DNA from: an uncultured Prevotella sp.
GTDB lineage: Bacteria > Bacteroidota > Bacteroidia > Bacteroidales > Bacteroidaceae
DNA: 19,043 nt
NCBI GenBank assembly: GCA_946999045.1
Contig: CAMQBR010000038.1
Location: 1-19,043, forward strand
Reading direction: 5' to 3'
Below, in pieces: positions 15,327-19,043 of the stretch (position 1 is its first letter; the number at the start of each line of letters is the position of its first letter). The position numbers were made by a program, and so were the translations under genes. The notes under the pieces were generated by a model, which worked only from the letters and a program-made list of their open reading frames with translations, was not told where the DNA came from and did not search any database.

Positions 15327-15358
15327 TTTTATTATCACTCATTTTTATTATCACTCAT
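15311..15358 (-). repeat. Three exact 16-bp tandem copies of the MATE start region
   Basis: TTTTATTATCACTCAT occurs at 15311-15326, 15327-15342 and 15343-15358. On the minus strand each copy starts with ATGAGTGATAATAAAA. Only the copy at 15326 opens the MATE frame. The ATGs at 15342 and 15358 each open a 7-codon frame (MSDNKNE) that stops at TGA inside the next copy. Because 16 is not a multiple of 3, the three ATGs are in three different frames. Confidence 0.85.
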
Positions 15359-15401
15359 TGTAAAATAATAAAAGTGAAGCCGCAAAAAAAAAACTCTCAT
15401 A

Positions 15402-15438
15402 CTCTCTCTACTCCTCCCACAAGGGGGGGAGAGAGAGA
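15402..15438. repeat. C/G-rich inverted repeat between the OmpA-like and MATE genes
   Basis: A CT-rich arm (15402-15418, ending CTCCTCCC) faces a GA-rich arm (15423-15438, GGGGGGGAGAGAGAGA) with a short ACAA loop. On the minus strand this lies after the OmpA-like gene and before the MATE gene. It could be a terminator-like or RNA-stability hairpin for the envelope operon. It resembles the elements at 541-658 and 2256-2281. Confidence 0.5.
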
Positions 15439-15494
15439 AACGTACTTTACTGAGTTTTGGGCTTGAGTGTTTATGCTATGTTTTGTTTAAGATA

Positions 15495-15508
15495 GGTTCT
15501 ATAAAACC
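15495..15508. repeat. Near-palindromic copy of the dispersed motif over the OmpA-like stop codon
   Basis: GGTTCTATAAAACC is a palindrome except at one pair. It contains the TAG stop (15499-15501, minus strand) of the OmpA-like gene. It is a diverged form of the motif at 7493-7508. Confidence 0.4.
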
Positions 15509-16431
15509 ATACATAATTCTACTCGTCTGGCGTATGTCTTCATATCGCTCTTTTTGTCAATGTCGTAAGATAGAGACGTAATTTGCTCTTGCTGCACACC
15601 ATTGTCCAACAAATATTGCTTTACACTATTCATGCGACGCATGGCGAGGTTGCTGTTGTATGCTGCAGAACCATCTTTGCTGGCAAACCCCCTCAACTCT
15701 ACTTTTATCTTATGGTTGCATTTTAACACCTTAATTATTGATTGCAATGTTTGCTGAGCCTCTGTTGTGAGTTGTGTCGATGATACATTGAAGAATACTT
15801 GGCGCAAGTTAGTGCTGAACAAGGTAAGATTGTTGTCATTATGACAACACTCTAACAATTTTTCCCCTAACAGGTTATCTTGCGTGGACTGTTCTTTAAA
15901 TGCACCTTCAACACTATCTGCAAGTATGGGCTTAGAAGCAAGTTTAAGATTGTTTATGCGCATAGATAAAGAATCAAGCTGTTGCCTAAGCTTAGCATCT
16001 TTCATGGGTTTTGTTAGCATCTCTATTTGCTCTTGCAGTTTATCAATCTGTTTCTGCAACTTATTGAGTTCTCTATTATTGCTTGGTGCGTTAGGTGCAT
16101 AATTATTGCCACCACCCACATATTTTGGTACATACACCGGAATATATTCTACGCTATGTGTAACCGTATTGTATACAGGTATGGTACTACTTTCACGATA
16201 GGTATTACCGTACACCTTATTCGCTCCAATGGGTTGTGCCATACTGCTGTGTTGCCTTTTTATTTCTCTAACAGCCACACCTTTTAATATATCTATCAAG
16301 TCATTACGATTAACCACAATAGTGTCGTTATCGTTTGATGTAGGGGCTACATTTTGTACTGGTGTAGCCCCCACACTAATGGTTGATAATATAAGAAAGG
16401 CAAGAGCTGCCAAACTATGTTTTATTTGCAT
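15499..16431 (-). CDS. OmpA-domain envelope protein
   Basis: The 310-aa product starts with a signal peptide (about 1-22, ending VGA). A Tyr/Pro/Asn-rich linker follows, with a coiled coil at about 121-163. The OmpA-type domain (about 205-310) should bind peptidoglycan. The key region is ELRGFASKDGSAAYNSNLAMRR (245-266): the arginine that contacts the peptide is kept, but the family aspartate of GYTD is serine, followed by KDG. This 'ASxxGS' variant is frequent in Bacteroidetes. There is no N-terminal beta-barrel, so the protein probably links the barrel protein encoded upstream to the cell wall. Its start is 15 bases after the stop of that gene, so the two form an operon. Confidence 0.88.
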   Translation of the reverse strand: MQIKHSLAALAFLILSTISVGATPVQNVAPTSNDNDTIVVNRNDLIDILKGVAVREIKRQHSSMAQPIGANKVYGNTYRESSTIPVYNTVTHSVEYIPVYVPKYVGGGNNYAPNAPSNNRELNKLQKQIDKLQEQIEMLTKPMKDAKLRQQLDSLSMRINNLKLASKPILADSVEGAFKEQSTQDNLLGEKLLECCHNDNNLTLFSTNLRQVFFNVSSTQLTTEAQQTLQSIIKVLKCNHKIKVELRGFASKDGSAAYNSNLAMRRMNSVKQYLLDNGVQQEQITSLSYDIDKKSDMKTYARRVELCMVL

Positions 16432-16446
16432 ATTGATTTCTTAAAT

Positions 16447-18756
16447 TTAGAATATAAACGAATAGCCTACTACCAATTGGTTCTGCTTGGTTAGGCTGCG
16501 AGCCGAATAATCTACAAAAGCCTTGCCGCCCAAGAAATGAGTGCTGACACCCAGTATGATGTTAGAGCCAACATGCGTCTTGTCGCCATGGAAGATACCT
16601 AATCCAAAGCCTACGTATGGTGTAAACTTTCTAAACATATTAGCATGGATATTATAAACTACATTACCAGATAAACCAAAGCCTGTGCTCTTGCCCATGC
16701 CTGCATATAGCTCTGGAACAAAATCAAGGTTGGTAGATGCTACTTGCATATATCCTCTTACACCAACGTTATATGCAGTAAGATCGCCAAACCCTATGCC
16801 AGTAAACAAGGCTATGCGGTTTAATCTAAATATATTGGTATTTTTTAAGTTCTCATTGTTATGCGTAAAAGCAGGAGTAAGAGGGGCTGCGGGTATGCTA
16901 TTTTCTTGGTATACAACGCCATTTGTTTTTTGACCAATTACCTTATTTAGCTTCTCGTTTACCATTTTCAACTCTCTCTTCAGTTGCTCTGTCTCGGCAT
17001 TGTTTCTTGGCTGAACCTCACCCATAGGTTGGTTGCCAGTGGGTTGCATATCATAATAATAGGCTTTGTTGCGGGTTTCCATGCGAGCCTCGTCAATAAT
17101 TCTATCTACCAGTTCGTTAAGTTGTTTTCTGGTTAGCTTCACCTCGTTGTTGTTATCTTGAGCCAATCCGTTAACCAAGTTGCGCTTAACCTTCATCTCC
17201 TCGTTCTCTATATTCTCCAACTCTCGTTGGTTCTTATCTTTTATGCGTATAATCTCTGTAACCTTTAATGTGTCTTTGTTTTGCAAAGCGGCTGTTAAGT
17301 CATTATCTAATTTGGTAATGCGCTTTTCGTATTGTGCTTTTAGTGCATTAACCCGATCGCTGTATAGTGCCATCTTCTCATCGTATGCAGCCAGCTTGTC
17401 GTTATATGAATTTATCTGCTCATTATATTCGGCACGTAAATCGTTGATACGCTTGTTAGAAGCCTCACGCTCCTCAGCCACCTTGCTTAACAAATATTTG
17501 TGATAAGCTTTTGTGCCATTGGCACTCTCACCAATATTAAATCTAATACCAGTAGTGTACATCATACTGGTTTTAATGTGGTTGGTGTTTTGAACGTTCT
17601 CTTTTTCTATATCTTTCTTAGGCATGAAGATAGCATTAGCAGTGCCATAGAGAGCAATATTTTTAGACAATGGTATTTCAATACCAGCACCACCCATAGC
17701 AAATGCAGAGCTTTCTATAGTGTTTTTGCCATCTTTGGCTATGTATTCGTTTCCTACATTCATGTAACCTCCACCTAATTGCAGGTAAGGAGTAATGCCG
17801 CGTGGCATGTTTAAACGAGTAATAATGTTACCTCCATACAATGCTAAGTTATTGTTGAATGAGAGCGAAGGCTTGTTAGCTTCTTTGGTAGCTTGATAAT
17901 AGAAACCGCGTATGCCTACCAATGAAGACAGGTCGAAACCTGCGCTACCTCCTAAGAGATAAGTATCGGTGAGGAGAAAATCTTTGTCAAAGTTAAGGTA
18001 CACCAGAGAGGGCTCTGCTACGAATTTAATGCCTTTGAAGCCACTGCTAAACATTTTGTGGTATTCTCTACTAATGGCATCTTTGCTGTTGTAAGCTGTT
18101 CCACCCAAATAAAGGTCGAGTGTGGCAGCTGCAGTCCAGTTATAAAGGTGGTTACCACCATTGTCTTTGCTGTATTCTGGGCGAAGCAGATAGTTGCCAT
18201 CACTGGCATTAAACATAGTGTTCTTGGCTTCGAATGATAACACAGCACGATTGGTGAGGTTAAATTTGGCACCCAAGCCCAATGCAGCAAACAGTTGCTC
18301 ATCTTTTAGGTCAACATTTGCAGTGGCAGCGTTTGCCTGTGCTGTATTGTACATCATTTGCTGTACGCCAGCACCCACTGTTAAATAAGGTGCAAAAAAT
18401 GTTCCTCTCCATAGGTTTAGCTTCAGCTCTCCACCATATTTCTTCAAGTCTACCTGTGTAGCTTTCGTGTTCTTAGTCCAGTCTTTCATTGCGTTCCAGC
18501 CTAACGGACGAGCAGTAGCATCAGCATTATCTCCATGCAGATAAAAAGCTCTTATCTCAAAGAGCGCACCAAAGCCAAATCCTATCTTGCCACCGTATAG
18601 GGGCATATTGTCGATAGTAAGGTTTTTATTCCACCATTGATATTCTATGGTGGGCGATACTATAACCGACACATCATTTACTTGTGCTATAGACTTAAGG
18701 CTTCCCAACAGAATAATACCCAGTAGGGAAAGAAGTTTTTTTTTGTTTTTTTTCAT
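16447..18756 (-). CDS. Three-module outer-membrane barrel protein with a long coiled coil
   Basis: The 769-aa product has a signal peptide (1-24, cleavage before Gln25). Residues about 30-218 and 245-408 form two related beta-rich modules: both have an aromatic first strand, then GGxxGF...IRxFYxxxx, then YGGxxxxxLxxxRGxxxPYLxxGxG. This looks like an internal duplication. A charged coiled coil follows (about 412-610), with long Asn/Glu/Lys/Leu heptads, then a Pro/Thr-rich linker and a third beta module (643-769) that ends in Phe, as outer-membrane barrels do. I do not recognise a named family. The coiled coil would lie in the periplasm or outside. The next gene encodes an OmpA-domain protein 15 bases downstream, which may anchor it to peptidoglycan. 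Confidence 0.82.
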   Translation of the reverse strand: MKKNKKKLLSLLGIILLGSLKSIAQVNDVSVIVSPTIEYQWWNKNLTIDNMPLYGGKIGFGFGALFEIRAFYLHGDNADATARPLGWNAMKDWTKNTKATQVDLKKYGGELKLNLWRGTFFAPYLTVGAGVQQMMYNTAQANAATANVDLKDEQLFAALGLGAKFNLTNRAVLSFEAKNTMFNASDGNYLLRPEYSKDNGGNHLYNWTAAATLDLYLGGTAYNSKDAISREYHKMFSSGFKGIKFVAEPSLVYLNFDKDFLLTDTYLLGGSAGFDLSSLVGIRGFYYQATKEANKPSLSFNNNLALYGGNIITRLNMPRGITPYLQLGGGYMNVGNEYIAKDGKNTIESSAFAMGGAGIEIPLSKNIALYGTANAIFMPKKDIEKENVQNTNHIKTSMMYTTGIRFNIGESANGTKAYHKYLLSKVAEEREASNKRINDLRAEYNEQINSYNDKLAAYDEKMALYSDRVNALKAQYEKRITKLDNDLTAALQNKDTLKVTEIIRIKDKNQRELENIENEEMKVKRNLVNGLAQDNNNEVKLTRKQLNELVDRIIDEARMETRNKAYYYDMQPTGNQPMGEVQPRNNAETEQLKRELKMVNEKLNKVIGQKTNGVVYQENSIPAAPLTPAFTHNNENLKNTNIFRLNRIALFTGIGFGDLTAYNVGVRGYMQVASTNLDFVPELYAGMGKSTGFGLSGNVVYNIHANMFRKFTPYVGFGLGIFHGDKTHVGSNIILGVSTHFLGGKAFVDYSARSLTKQNQLVVGYSFIF
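18736..18753 (-). repeat. A8 and A9 tracts at the start of the barrel gene
   Basis: Directly after the ATG the coding strand reads A8 (18746-18753), a C, then A9 (18736-18744), encoding the basic start of the signal peptide. A one-base slip in either tract would break the reading frame at codon 2-7. Lysine-rich starts are normal for signal peptides, so these tracts may be incidental. Confidence 0.55.
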
Positions 18757-18924
18757 TAGAAATTAATTTTTTTGTATTTAAAAATAAGAACTTGTTGTAA
18801 GGACGTGTTTTTATAATATTGATACACATATATATACTGTACTTCTTTATATGTAATATATGGCAGCATATTTTGTTTCTGCCTTAATAGTTATATGAGT
18901 ATAACGACCTTTTCAAATTCTTTA

Positions 18925-18956
18925 CAAAAATAGTGCAAACCGAATAACAAACAAGT
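18925..18956 (-). promoter_or_regulatory. Bacteroidetes-type promoter, proximal copy, facing the barrel gene
   Basis: On the minus strand, ACTTG (18952-18956) is followed after 19 bases by TATTTTTG (18925-18932). The second box matches TAnnTTTG exactly, and spacing is that of the Bacteroidetes -33/-7 promoter. Transcription would start near 18918 and leave a leader of about 160 bases before the ATG at 18756. Confidence 0.6.
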
Positions 18957-18990
18957 TTACTTGATTTGTTGAGGTGAAGCCTATTTTATA

Positions 18991-19022
18991 CAAAAATAGT
19001 GCAAACCGAATAACAAACAAGT
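18991..19022 (-). promoter_or_regulatory. Bacteroidetes-type promoter, distal copy, facing the barrel gene
   Basis: The same ACTTG (19018-19022), 19-base spacer and TATTTTTG (18991-18998) recur exactly 66 bases further upstream. Transcripts from here would pass through the proximal copy. Confidence 0.55.
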
Positions 19023-19043
19023 TTACTTGATTTGTTGAGGTGA

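Larger units (their letters stand above)
18923..19043. repeat. 55-bp direct repeat, two copies at a 66-bp spacing, running off the window
   Basis: Bases 18923-18977 and 18989-19043 are identical, with 11 bases (18978-18988) between them. The second copy reaches the window edge, so more copies may follow. Each copy carries a promoter-like pair (listed separately). It is not a CRISPR: the spacer is only 11 bases, and only two copies are seen. Confidence 0.85.

Noticed and set aside
15327..15338. GTG at 15338 as the MATE start
   Set aside because: It lies inside the tandem repeat; the ATG at 15326 is in frame and gives a normal N-terminus.
18923..19043. Start of a CRISPR array
   Set aside because: The 55-bp repeats are separated by only 11 bases, there are only two copies, and no cas gene is present; promoter boxes explain the content better.

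Overview
The window looks like chromosome from a member of the Bacteroidales, probably Prevotellaceae. The DNA is AT-rich, ribosome binding sites of the Shine-Dalgarno type are not obvious, and promoter-like sites fit the Bacteroidetes pattern (TTG about 19 bp before TAnnTTTG). The proteins (a Bcp peroxiredoxin, a PurT of 386 aa, an RmlB with the long Bacteroidetes-type C-terminal insert, an OmpA-type protein with an 'ASxxGS' variant) point the same way. No rRNA, tRNA, CRISPR array, transposase or integrase was found. The taxonomic call is inference.

Left third (1-7400, + strand) is the most unusual part. It is a run of co-directional genes: the end of an unseen gene, a 4-helix membrane protein (85-531), a tubulin/FtsZ-fold protein with a T4-type glycine loop (702-2246), a 1157-aa protein whose C-terminal half carries the phosphate-1, phosphate-2 and adenosine motifs of the actin/Hsp70 fold (2328-5801), a coiled-coil protein (5944-6486), and a zinc-ribbon protein with one membrane anchor (6600-7400). 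A tubulin-like GTPase and a giant actin-like ATPase side by side with membrane-linked partners suggest one cytoskeleton-like or signalling assembly. I cannot name its function.

The middle (7556-15326, - strand) holds a convergent bcp peroxiredoxin gene and then, in transcription order from right to left: a MATE exporter, a cytidylate kinase-like protein, rmlB, purT, an FdtA/QdtA-type ketoisomerase, a FemAB/GNAT-like acyltransferase and a DegT-family aminotransferase. RmlB, the isomerase, the aminotransferase and the acyltransferase together would turn dTDP-glucose into a dTDP-3-acylamino-3,6-dideoxyhexose (Fuc3NAc or Qui3NAc type) for a surface glycan. The last three overlap one another. purT, a purine synthesis gene, lies inside this group. 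No RmlA or glycosyltransferase is present.

The right part (15499-18756, - strand) is a two-gene envelope operon: a 769-aa outer-membrane protein made of two related beta-barrel-like modules, a long coiled coil and a third C-terminal barrel module, followed by an OmpA-domain protein. Upstream of it a 66-bp-spaced repeat carries two identical Bacteroidetes-type promoters facing this operon.

Intergenic DNA is rich in short elements: C/G-rich inverted repeats (541-658, 2256-2281, 15402-15438), a dispersed motif close to GGTTCTATAAATTACC seen at least five times and overlapping two stop codons, a triplicated 16-bp start region before the MATE gene, and homopolymer tracts (C10, A8/A9). No gene-free stretch exceeds 300 bases; the longest is the right end (18757-19043, 287 bases).
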